In this document: piece after piece, positions 8,555 to 15,896 of the stretch
How positions within the stretch are numbered: position 1 is the stretch's first letter
Layout: each line of letters opens with the position of its first letter
Notes under the pieces: generated by a model
Told to the model about the DNA's origin: nothing
What the model saw: only the letters and a program-made list of their open reading frames with translations
Database searches by the model: none
Position numbers and translations under genes: made by a program
From: Mesorhizobium sp. WSM4904
GTDB taxonomy: Bacteria > Pseudomonadota > Alphaproteobacteria > Rhizobiales > Rhizobiaceae
Length of the DNA: 64,000 nucleotides
Assembly (NCBI RefSeq): GCF_029674545.1
Contig: NZ_CP121354.1
Location: forward strand, 6,457,001 to 6,521,000
Direction: 5' to 3'

Positions 8555-9721
8555 CTAGAGTCTCAGGGACCATGTTTGGTACCGCTCGCGCAGGATTTGC
8601 GCCGAATGATGCGCGCCCTCCAGATCGAGGCGATGCGCGGATGGCCTCGGTCCCACAAGCGCCTGCTCGATCGCTTGCGCCAAACCTTCAGGTGTTAGGT
8701 CCTTTTCCATCAGCACCGTTGCAAGACCGAGTTCCTCGAGCATCAGAGCGCGAACCGTTTGTTCGGTTTCCCCGCCGGCTGCAAATGGAACGAGCAGGGA
8801 GCGGCAACCCGCGCGCAGGACGTCGCAGACCGTGTTGTAACCGGCTTGCGAGACTGACAGGCGGGCGCCGGTCAGCAGGCTGGCGAAATCCTCGCGGAAC
8901 CGGAAGACGGACAGACCCGGGGTGGCATCGCGCGCGATCGCGTCAAACTCGTCTTTCGGCAGGTTCGGACCGGTGATCAAGCACCATTTCCAACCGTTGT
9001 TGGCATTCCGCGCCGCTGCGATGGTGGAGCTGACGAGACTCCGTCCGGCAGCCCCGCCACCGACTGACACCAGAACGTCGAAGCGCTCGGTTGTCGCGGG
9101 CGGTGGCGGCGCAGCAACGAGCCCAGTGTAGGTGACCTCGGCCCTGATCGCTCCGGCCAGTGGAAATGTCTTGTCGATGGTAGCGAAAGTCGGATCGCCG
9201 TGGACCATGACAAGGTCGAAATGCCTGTTGACGAGATAGACCGTTTCCTCGTTTCGGCCCGGTTTGACGCGCTCCTGAAGGATATCACGAACGGACGTCG
9301 CCAGCAGCGGCCTGGGCGACGTCGCGTCGATGGCATCGATCAGCGGCAAGAGTTCGAAGCGCATCTGCCGGCGTCCAAATGGAAACGCCTCGACAATGAC
9401 GATATCAGGCCTGCAGTCCCGGAATGCCTGCAGCAGCATCTCGGAACGCCGTTTCTTGAAATCATCGTCGATGAGTTTGCCTTGCAGGTCGACAAGTCCG
9501 GAAAATCCTTCATCACCAGAGGTGACGGGTGGCAGGGTTACACATTCTACCCCCGGTCCCGGAAACCCGGCGATCGGCGCTCCGCCGGTCACGACGGTTA
9601 CTTCGAAGCCGTCGTCGACCAGAGCCGCCGCAATACGGCTGGAGCGCGCGAGATGGCCGATACCGAGCAGGTGCTGGACGTAGAGGAAGGCGCGCAGCCG
9701 CTTCAACCGGCGGCCCCCCAC
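8555..9721 (-). CDS. MurG/UGT-like (GT28-type) glycosyltransferase
   Basis: 388 aa. The N-terminal segment LGIGHLARSSRIAAAL is the G-x-GH-x2-R acceptor loop of GT-B enzymes such as MurG. A central VSVGGGAAGRSLV and a C-terminal SQAGYNTVCDVLRAGCRSLLVPFAAGGETEQTVRA form the nucleotide-sugar site typical of GT28/GT1. No membrane segment. It overlaps the upstream GT4 gene (9703-10947) by 19 bases and is the last gene of a three-glycosyltransferase run. It is a paralogue of the protein at 10949-12163, which has the same GLGHLxR motif. The sugar transferred is unknown. Confidence 0.85.
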   Translation of the reverse strand: MGGRRLKRLRAFLYVQHLLGIGHLARSSRIAAALVDDGFEVTVVTGGAPIAGFPGPGVECVTLPPVTSGDEGFSGLVDLQGKLIDDDFKKRRSEMLLQAFRDCRPDIVIVEAFPFGRRQMRFELLPLIDAIDATSPRPLLATSVRDILQERVKPGRNEETVYLVNRHFDLVMVHGDPTFATIDKTFPLAGAIRAEVTYTGLVAAPPPPATTERFDVLVSVGGGAAGRSLVSSTIAAARNANNGWKWCLITGPNLPKDEFDAIARDATPGLSVFRFREDFASLLTGARLSVSQAGYNTVCDVLRAGCRSLLVPFAAGGETEQTVRALMLEELGLATVLMEKDLTPEGLAQAIEQALVGPRPSAHRLDLEGAHHSAQILRERYQTWSLRL

Positions 9722-10947
9722 TCGCGCTCGAACAGTTTCTTGAGCTGTCCAATGCTTGCCGTATGATCGAAATTGCCGCGTACGCGCTGCTCCGCGGCGT
9801 CGCCGAGGCGGGCGCGCAGCGCGGGATCACGGATCAGGCGCTCCAGCGCCCGTGCCAGGGCCACCGGGTCTTCCGTCGGAACCAGCAGCCCGGTTTCATC
9901 GGCAAATAAAAGCTCCGGCACGCCGGAAACATCGGTCGACACGCAGGCAAGCCGCTGGCTAGCCGCCTCCACCAGAACATTCGGCAGGCCGTCCCGGTCG
10001 CCATTTGCGGTGATCCTGCAGGCCAGGGCGAAGACGTCGGCGCAGCGGTAGTGCTCAAGCACCTCCTTCTGCCCCAGCGCGCCTTTCCAAGTGACACGAC
10101 CATCCAATCCGAGCTTTTGCGCCAGTGCCTTCAGCTTTTCCAGTTCCTCGCCGACGCCGATATGCTCGAAACGCCACGCCAAATCGCCCGGCAAGAGGGC
10201 AAGGGCCTTCAGCAAGGTGTCGTAACCTTTCTTTTCGACGGCACGTCCGACACTTAGAATGATAACCGGTTGATCCGGCGCCGAGCCGTCGTGCTGCATT
10301 CGCGCCCCGCCGAAACTGCCGAAGCGATCAAGATCGAGCCCGTGATAGCTCAGATGCACGGACGAGTTGCCGTTGGCGAGTTCTTTCAGACGGTCGAAGC
10401 CTGTTTTCGTGCAAGTGACCGTCCAGCGCGCCGAGGAAAGCTTGCCCGCCAGATCCCAGTCCGCCGAAGTCCAGATGTCCTTGGCATGGGCCGAGCAACT
10501 CCAGGGCAGGCTACGAAGCTGGCTGGCGTAGCGTGTCACCGATGCCGGCGTGTGCGCGAAATGCGCATGCAGCCATCCCGCGTCTTCCGGCCATTCGGCA
10601 GCCAGCACGAGCGCTTGCCCGAAGCGGCGCAAGCGATTGCGCGTAAAGTCGCGGGGGATATCGGCAGCCAGCGATCCGAGCGCCCGCCAGAAGCCCGGCC
10701 GCAGCAGATGAACAAACAGCGAGCGAACCACGCGCAGCGGCTCGTGATGCAGATATTCCGGCAGATAATGGACGGGCGCCTTGATCTCGTCATGCACAGG
10801 GTGGCGTTTTGCGTCGGTCGGCCGCCTGAGCGCGACGAGTACCAGGTCGAACCCGGCGCGCTCCAGACCAAGCAGTTCCTGCGCGATGAAGGTTTCCGAC
10901 AGCCGCGGATAGCCCTTCAGAACCACGACGATCTTGCGACGCTGCAA
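9703..10947 (-). CDS. Glycosyltransferase family 4 protein
   Basis: 414 aa. Begins KIVVVLKGYPRLSETFIAQELLGLE, the usual start of WcaL/AmsK-type GT4 enzymes of exopolysaccharide clusters. The donor domain has ILSVGRAVEKKGYDTLLKAL and a C-terminal GLPNVLVEAASQRLACVSTDVSGVPELL. In place of the strict EX7E there is NGDRDGLPNVLVEA, a common variant. It is separated by 1 base from the GT28-type gene upstream (10949) and overlaps the one downstream (9721), so the three form one operon. Probably adds a sugar to a lipid-linked or protein-linked glycan; substrate unknown. Confidence 0.88.
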   Translation of the reverse strand: MQRRKIVVVLKGYPRLSETFIAQELLGLERAGFDLVLVALRRPTDAKRHPVHDEIKAPVHYLPEYLHHEPLRVVRSLFVHLLRPGFWRALGSLAADIPRDFTRNRLRRFGQALVLAAEWPEDAGWLHAHFAHTPASVTRYASQLRSLPWSCSAHAKDIWTSADWDLAGKLSSARWTVTCTKTGFDRLKELANGNSSVHLSYHGLDLDRFGSFGGARMQHDGSAPDQPVIILSVGRAVEKKGYDTLLKALALLPGDLAWRFEHIGVGEELEKLKALAQKLGLDGRVTWKGALGQKEVLEHYRCADVFALACRITANGDRDGLPNVLVEAASQRLACVSTDVSGVPELLFADETGLLVPTEDPVALARALERLIRDPALRARLGDAAEQRVRGNFDHTASIGQLKKLFEREWGAAG

Positions 10948-10948
10948 C

Positions 10949-12163
10949 TCAGTTCATTCCCTCGATGACCGCAAGGTGATGGCCGGCCCGCCGGTCGAGC
11001 AGTTCCGCGACGATTTCTGAAATATGAGGCAGCCCTTCCAGCGTCAGATGCGGATTGCTCTGTGATGGGCGGGGGCGCTCCGGCAGCGCCACCAGCGCAT
11101 CGGCAAATCGCTGGGAATCCTTGGCTTCATCCGGCAACAGCATCTCGATGAGGCCGAGTTCGGCTGCGCGCCGAGCGCGGATCAGTTGTTCCTCGCGAGG
11201 CTCGACGCGCGGCACGATCAGCGCTGGTTTGTCAAAAGACAGTATCTCGCAATAGGTGTTGTAACCGCCCATCGCTACCACCGCCTTGGCCCCGGCAATC
11301 AGGTCTTCCATGCGGTTGTCGAACTCGATGATCTTGATGTAGGGGATTTTGGCCCCCTTCCTGAGCAGCTTGTTGCGTTTGCGCGCCGGCATGTAAGGCC
11401 CAAGCACGATCAGCGCCCTGTGCTGCAATCGCGGATCCTGCTGATAGGCGTCGATGACGTCGTGGATCAGTTCGGCGCCGTCGCCGCCGCCACCGGTGGT
11501 GACGAGGATGTACTCGCCCTCGGGCCGGTGGCCGGGGAACTCGTTCCGCGGCAGGCTCCGTTGCAGGAAACCGACGAACCTCATCTTTGCCCTGACAGCC
11601 GGCGGCACGTCCAGGCCGGTCAACGGATCGTAGAAATCCGGTGGGCCGTAGGCCCAGACCCTGTCATAGAACAGGCCTATCTTGCGCATCACATCCCGGC
11701 GTGCCCACTCTGCTTCGAGCAGATGCGGCGCATCCATCACCTCACGCAGGCCAAGCACGAGCGTGGTGCCCCGTGTCTTGAGATAAGACAGCGTATCCTC
11801 GATCTCACCGCGCAGGCCAAGCGGTTCCTTGTCGACGATGAAAATATCGGGCCGGAAGGTCTCGGCTGTGTGGCGGATGATCGACTGGCGCATCCTTAGC
11901 GTCTCGTCCAGATCGATATCCTTTTCCAGCGAGTTGTATTCGCCGTTGCGCAACTTGATGACGCTGGGGATCTTCACGAAGTCGACACGGGCGCGGTAGT
12001 CGAAGGCGCCGGCGATGGTCGCGCCTGAAATGATAAGCACCTGAAGTCCGCGGAAATCCTCGACCAGCGAATGCGCGATCGTCCGGCAGCGCTGCAAGTG
12101 GCCGAGCCCGAACGTGTCGTGGCTGTACATGAGAATTCGAGCGTCTGGTACGTGCTGGGTCAT
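10949..12163 (-). CDS. MurG/UGT-like glycosyltransferase
   Basis: 404 aa. The N-terminal MYSHDTFGLGHLQRCRTIAHSL carries the GHxxR acceptor loop. The middle contains YILVTTGGGGDGAEL, the Gly-rich loop between domains. The C-terminal AVVAMGGYNTYCEILSFDKPALIVPRVEPREEQLIRARR is the donor site of GT28/GT1 enzymes. It is the first gene of the three-glycosyltransferase operon, unless the two small reading frames at 12286-12505 are real. It is paralogous to the gene at 8555-9721, which implies that two related acceptors or successive steps are served. The upstream 540 bases hold no full-size gene. Confidence 0.87.
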   Translation of the reverse strand: MTQHVPDARILMYSHDTFGLGHLQRCRTIAHSLVEDFRGLQVLIISGATIAGAFDYRARVDFVKIPSVIKLRNGEYNSLEKDIDLDETLRMRQSIIRHTAETFRPDIFIVDKEPLGLRGEIEDTLSYLKTRGTTLVLGLREVMDAPHLLEAEWARRDVMRKIGLFYDRVWAYGPPDFYDPLTGLDVPPAVRAKMRFVGFLQRSLPRNEFPGHRPEGEYILVTTGGGGDGAELIHDVIDAYQQDPRLQHRALIVLGPYMPARKRNKLLRKGAKIPYIKIIEFDNRMEDLIAGAKAVVAMGGYNTYCEILSFDKPALIVPRVEPREEQLIRARRAAELGLIEMLLPDEAKDSQRFADALVALPERPRPSQSNPHLTLEGLPHISEIVAELLDRRAGHHLAVIEGMN

Positions 12164-12285
12164 TTTTGAACGTCTTCTAGAATTCTCGTGTTGAGCACAG
12201 TGGGCGATCCCGCAGGCTTCGAAACCATCCCGGGTCTACCGGCCTGTCCGACTTGCTACAGGGGGTGTGGAGTCCCTCAGCCCTT

Positions 12286-12375
12286 TTATCGTCCCCTATA
12301 GAGCATCCAGAGCGGCATTGTTACGATAGCGAATACAATTAGAGCCAATTCGGCCCAACCAGGTCTATGGGTCAT
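12286..12375 (-). CDS. Candidate 29-aa single-pass membrane microprotein
   Basis: A short frame starting MTHRPGWAELALIVF and ending MLYRGR. About 18 hydrophobic residues form a clean membrane helix capped by positive residues. It overlaps the end of another small frame (12365-12505) by 11 bases and precedes the glycosyltransferase gene at 12163 on the same strand. No strong Shine-Dalgarno is seen, so it may rely on coupling. Chance cannot be excluded at this length. Confidence 0.3.
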   Translation of the reverse strand: MTHRPGWAELALIVFAIVTMPLWMLYRGR

Positions 12376-12505
12376 GGACCCGGTCTACGATGCGATTCGT
12401 AAAATTAATCCCGCCTGTCCAGCGGGAATTGGCAACGAGAACGATGCTGGCAAGCTCAAGCGCGATCAGAGCGCCCTTCATCGTTGGTCGGTCGGGTTTT
12501 CTCAT
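12365..12505 (-). CDS. Candidate 46-aa small protein with one hydrophobic segment
   Basis: Frame starting MRKPDRPTMKGALIALELAS and ending RIVDRVHDP. The alternative start at the internal Met (about 12481) gives 38 aa. The segment GALIALELASIVLVA is hydrophobic enough for a signal anchor. It lies upstream of and overlaps the 29-aa frame. Only weak ribosome-binding sequence is present. The surrounding 12164-12701 region otherwise holds no recognisable gene, and the divergent cyclase promoter must lie around 12510-12690. Confidence 0.3.
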   Translation of the reverse strand: MRKPDRPTMKGALIALELASIVLVANSRWTGGINFTNRIVDRVHDP

Positions 12506-12701
12506 CCGTCTTTCATATCAGCCCACCGAATTTCGGCAACGGTGTCGCCTCTATCGCATTTAACGATTCGAAATTTCAAACTGATGCAGCGGCCGCTCCG
12601 GTGCGCTACGCGCCGAGACTCTCGTACGCCAAAGGATTCAATCCATTCGCATCGTGCTGGTTTTTTAGTAGGCTGTCACGAGGCAAGGTTGAGGATCCGG
12701 C

Positions 12702-14147
12702 GTGACGGTAGTCGACGATCGCCTTCTCGAAAGCAAGATGACCAAGGTGGAGCAAGCGCGAGCCTGGAGCCCACGCGTCATCTCGAAATTCGAGACGCTG
12801 ATCAGGAGCGCCGACGACCACTCGCTCTATCGCGTCAATCCGCTGGCCTTTGCTCGCGACCGCGCAATCGCCGAGCCTGAAGCAATCGACCTCTTCCTTC
12901 ACGCCGCCCGCTGTGGGCTATTCGACATGAGCTGGGATGTGCTCTGTCCCCAGTCCGGGATGGTGCTTGACAGTTTCGGCGCCCTGCGCACGCTGAAGAC
13001 CCACTACGTCTGTGGCCTGTGCGACGTATCGGGCGACACCGACCTCGACGACTTCATCGAGGTCACCTTCTCGATATCGCCGAAGCTGCGGCGCCTGCCG
13101 CACCATGATCCCGAGACGCTGCCTGTCGAGGATTTTCACTGGAAGCTCCACTTCGGACATGACGGGCGGCTACCCGGGCAAGACGTTCGCTTTCTTGACG
13201 TTCTGCGCGGCTTCGTTCGGGGCATGACGTTTCTGCCGCCCGGCACCACTACAGTGCTCCGTGCCGACCTGGGACCGGGCGCCCTTGCGGGCGTCAACGT
13301 GCAGACGCAGGCCGCATTCGCTGTACCGATATCAGGCGATCCGGTGTCGGCGCCGACGCTTCTGAAGATCTATTATGACGGCAAACGCTTCTTGCCGGCG
13401 TTGCCCGCCGTGCCGCCTGGTCCGATTGTCGTTGAGGTGGCGAACAGGGGGCCGGTGCGAGGTTCGTTGCTTGCCATCAACTGGCCGCCCGAGTTGGTCG
13501 CGCTGACCACCAAGCCGGCGCTCGATTTCGACCCTTATGTCTCCGGCGGAGCGCTGCTTGCGCGGCAAACCTTCCGCCAGCTCTTCCGGTCCGAACGTGT
13601 CGACGAGAGGGAGGGGCTCGGCATCCGGCAGATCACCTTCCTGTTCACCGACCTCAAGGGTTCGACCGCCATGTATGAGCGCCTGGGTGACCTCAACGCC
13701 TATGCTTTGGTCCGCGAGCATTTCGCCCTGGTCAACGCGGCGGTTCGGCAACATTCCGGGGCGGTCGTCAAGACGATTGGAGATGCGGTGATGGCTGTAT
13801 TCTCGCAGCCGTCGAATGCGATTTCGGCTGCACTCCACATTTTTGAAGAAATCGATCGCTTCAACGGCGATCATGACGGACCAGGGATCATCCTCAAGAT
13901 CGGTGCCCACTGCGGACCGTCGATCGCCGTGACGCTCAACGACAACCTCGACTATTTCGGCCAGACCGTGAATGTCGCCGCGCGCGTGCAGTCCTTGGCG
14001 GAAGCCGGACAGATCTGCATTTCCGAGGCACTCTATTCCGCGCCCGGGGTCAGCGACATGGTCGCCGGCCATCATGTCGTGGCCTTTGACGCGCCTCTTC
14101 GAGGCGTGGAGGGTGATGCAACCGTTTATCGCATTATGCGGGGATAG
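12702..14147 (+). CDS. Adenylate/guanylate cyclase with N-terminal DUF5939-like domain
   Basis: 481 aa from a GTG at 12702 with GAGG 7 bases upstream; an ATG at 12738 is the alternative. Residues 1-300 resemble the DUF5939-type sensory region of rhizobial cyclases. One CGLC motif is seen near 106-110. The C-terminal class III catalytic domain is complete: TFLFTDLKGST (first metal Asp), VVKTIGDAVMAVF (Lys for adenine plus second metal Asp), and DYFGQTVNVAARVQ (adenine-directing Asp and the Asn-Arg transition-state pair). It should therefore make cAMP. Cytoplasmic, no membrane segments. It is convergent with the second cyclase (14316), with a palindromic repeat between them. Confidence 0.9.
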   Translation: MTVVDDRLLESKMTKVEQARAWSPRVISKFETLIRSADDHSLYRVNPLAFARDRAIAEPEAIDLFLHAARCGLFDMSWDVLCPQSGMVLDSFGALRTLKTHYVCGLCDVSGDTDLDDFIEVTFSISPKLRRLPHHDPETLPVEDFHWKLHFGHDGRLPGQDVRFLDVLRGFVRGMTFLPPGTTTVLRADLGPGALAGVNVQTQAAFAVPISGDPVSAPTLLKIYYDGKRFLPALPAVPPGPIVVEVANRGPVRGSLLAINWPPELVALTTKPALDFDPYVSGGALLARQTFRQLFRSERVDEREGLGIRQITFLFTDLKGSTAMYERLGDLNAYALVREHFALVNAAVRQHSGAVVKTIGDAVMAVFSQPSNAISAALHIFEEIDRFNGDHDGPGIILKIGAHCGPSIAVTLNDNLDYFGQTVNVAARVQSLAEAGQICISEALYSAPGVSDMVAGHHVVAFDAPLRGVEGDATVYRIMRG

Positions 14148-14182
14148 CCGCGATTGCGTGCCAACTCCCTTTCGCACGCCGC

Positions 14183-14256
14183 AATGCATGTCGCGCAAAA
14201 ATGTGCAGCGGTTTTGCGAAAACGACACGCATAAGACAAATAATTAGGACAGGAGC
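14183..14256. repeat. Rhizobial-type palindromic repeat, second family
   Basis: Sequence around ATGCATGTCGCGCAAAAATG, then GCAGCGGTTTTGCG, then AACGACACGCATAAGACAAA. The ends (ATGTCG and CGACAC) are imperfect inverted repeats. It differs from the 8452 and 58171 family but is the same kind of short dispersed intergenic palindrome I associate with Mesorhizobium-like genomes. It lies between convergent cyclase genes and may serve as terminator or mRNA stabiliser. Confidence 0.55.
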
Positions 14257-14315
14257 TTGTGGCATCCGTCTGGTAAGCGCAGGTGGTTTGGGTTCCGCCC
14301 GCGAAGCACGGCAAA

Positions 14316-15386
14316 TCAGCCGCGGAGCCGCCACATTCGCACACGACCTGTGCCACGCAATTCCGTTTCCCCGAGCGGGTCGCAAGCAAAATCCGGTCCG
14401 AGCAATTGGTAGGTTGCATCCGAAATACGGATTTCATCGGGCTCCGCGGCCTTTTGAATGCGCGCGGCGAGATTGACGGTGTCGCCCCACAGGTCATAGA
14501 CAAACCGCCTTTTGCCTATGACGCCCGCCACGATCGGTCCAGAGTGAATTCCAATTCTCAGTCCTAGCGGTTCGCCCGCAAAGCGCTCGCGCCTGGCCGC
14601 CTCCCGCAGCTCGAGCGCATAGTTCGCAAGGGCCTGCGCATGATCGGATCGCGCGGTGGGCAGGCCAGCGACCGCCATGACGCAATCGCCGATGGTCTTG
14701 ATCTTTTCGCAGCCATGTTGTTCCGAGAGCAGATCCGCCGCCTTGAAGAAGTAATTTAGAATAGCGAGCGTCGTCGTGGCTCCGACGCTCCGCGCTCTTT
14801 CGGTAAAGCCGACGATGTCGGCAAAAAGCACACTGACCTCCGCGTGATTGTCTGCAATTTGCTCGTCCGCTTTCAACCGCTCCGCGATCGACGCCGGAAG
14901 AATGTTGAGGAGCAGGGATTCGGCGCGCCGGTATTCGCGCGCCAAGCCCTCCTGGCTCTCCCTCAACGCCTCGTTCGTCGATTGCAGCTTCGCATTGAGT
15001 TGACGCTCCCTCTCCTGCAGCAGCGTCATCTCATAGGCCTTCTGTTGAAGCCGCTGTTGGTGGTCACGTTCGGGAGTGGCGTCGAGAAAGACCAACCACG
15101 TCGAGCCGCCGTCACCAAAGAAATGAAGGTCCGCGACATGGCCGCCGGGCAGTTCCATCATGGGCATATGGAATGGAAGCTCCGGGCAAGGCAGCAGCCC
15201 TTCCATGAATTCAAGCTGATCGGCAACGAGCTCGCCAGTGCGAAGCGACGAGAGCCCGTAATGTTCGAGGTTGCCGCCCTTCTCTTCTATGCATTGCCGG
15301 GCATCGATTTTCAGATATGCGGCAAAGCGCTCGTTGGAGAAGAAATCGTATATCCAGCTTCTGACTTCTTTCGGCAATCTGGGCAT
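14316..15386 (-). CDS. Adenylate cyclase with N-terminal sensor-like region and coiled coil
   Basis: 356 aa. Residues 1-105 form an unidentified PAS-like input region (GDGGSTWLVFLDATPERDHQ resembles the end of a PAS fold). Residues about 107-155 form a coiled coil (QQRLQQKAYEMTLLQERERQ...). The catalytic domain follows: SVLFADIVGFTERA (first metal Asp), KIKTIGDCVMAVAGLP (Lys and second Asp), YDLWGDTVNLAARIQKA (Asp plus Asn-Arg). All residues needed for cAMP synthesis are present. It is 3 bases downstream of the small GTPase gene (15390) on the same strand, so it is co-transcribed with the GTPase and OmpA-type genes. It could be their effector. Confidence 0.9.
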   Translation of the reverse strand: MPRLPKEVRSWIYDFFSNERFAAYLKIDARQCIEEKGGNLEHYGLSSLRTGELVADQLEFMEGLLPCPELPFHMPMMELPGGHVADLHFFGDGGSTWLVFLDATPERDHQQRLQQKAYEMTLLQERERQLNAKLQSTNEALRESQEGLAREYRRAESLLLNILPASIAERLKADEQIADNHAEVSVLFADIVGFTERARSVGATTTLAILNYFFKAADLLSEQHGCEKIKTIGDCVMAVAGLPTARSDHAQALANYALELREAARRERFAGEPLGLRIGIHSGPIVAGVIGKRRFVYDLWGDTVNLAARIQKAAEPDEIRISDATYQLLGPDFACDPLGETELRGTGRVRMWRLRG

Positions 15387-15389
15387 GGT

Positions 15390-15884
15390 CTACTTGGCGA
15401 CCATCGAAGCAAGCTGACGAAACGCATCGTCAACATGTTCGCCCGAAAGCGCGCTTGTCAGATAGATTTGCCATCCACGTTGCTTCAGCTCGTCAATCTC
15501 ACCATCCGATATTGCCCACTGATCGGCCAGATCGGATTTGTTGAACAGCAATACGAACGGCATGGCGCCGAATTCGGCCTCGGCCCGCTCGCGCAGCGTG
15601 AGCGCCACGGCAAGAGTGGCGGGCCGGGTTCCATCGACGACAAGCACGAGCCCGGTCGCACCTCGCACATAGCTGACGCGGAATGAACCGATATCGTCTT
15701 CGCCGGCCAAATCCCACAAAATCAGATCCACGGTTTTGTCCGGGAACGCGACACTCTTCTTGTCGATTTTCACGCCAACCGTGGTCAGGTAGGTTTCTGA
15801 AAAGATGCTTTGCACGAACCTGCGAACCAGACTCGTCTTCCCGACACCGAACCCGCCCAACATGCAGATCTTTTTTTGCAGCAT
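15390..15884 (-). CDS. Rab/Ras-like small GTPase
   Basis: 164 aa, a minimal G domain. G1 GGFGVGKTSLV at about 10-20, G2 Thr in YLTTVGVKI, G3 WDLAGEDD, G4 NKSD and G5 TSA are all intact. The protein ends at the domain boundary with no prenylation motif or membrane anchor. Position 3 after DxxG is Glu, not the catalytic Gln of Ras, so intrinsic hydrolysis may need a partner. It is 12 bases after the 1012-aa OmpA-domain gene and 3 bases before the cyclase gene. Bacterial Rab-like GTPases with membrane partners are known in several phyla. The partner here is probably the cytoplasmic N-terminal domain of the OmpA-type protein (inference). Confidence 0.9.
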   Translation of the reverse strand: MLQKKICMLGGFGVGKTSLVRRFVQSIFSETYLTTVGVKIDKKSVAFPDKTVDLILWDLAGEDDIGSFRVSYVRGATGLVLVVDGTRPATLAVALTLRERAEAEFGAMPFVLLFNKSDLADQWAISDGEIDELKQRGWQIYLTSALSGEHVDDAFRQLASMVAK

Positions 15885-15896
15885 CTGGGCTCCCCG

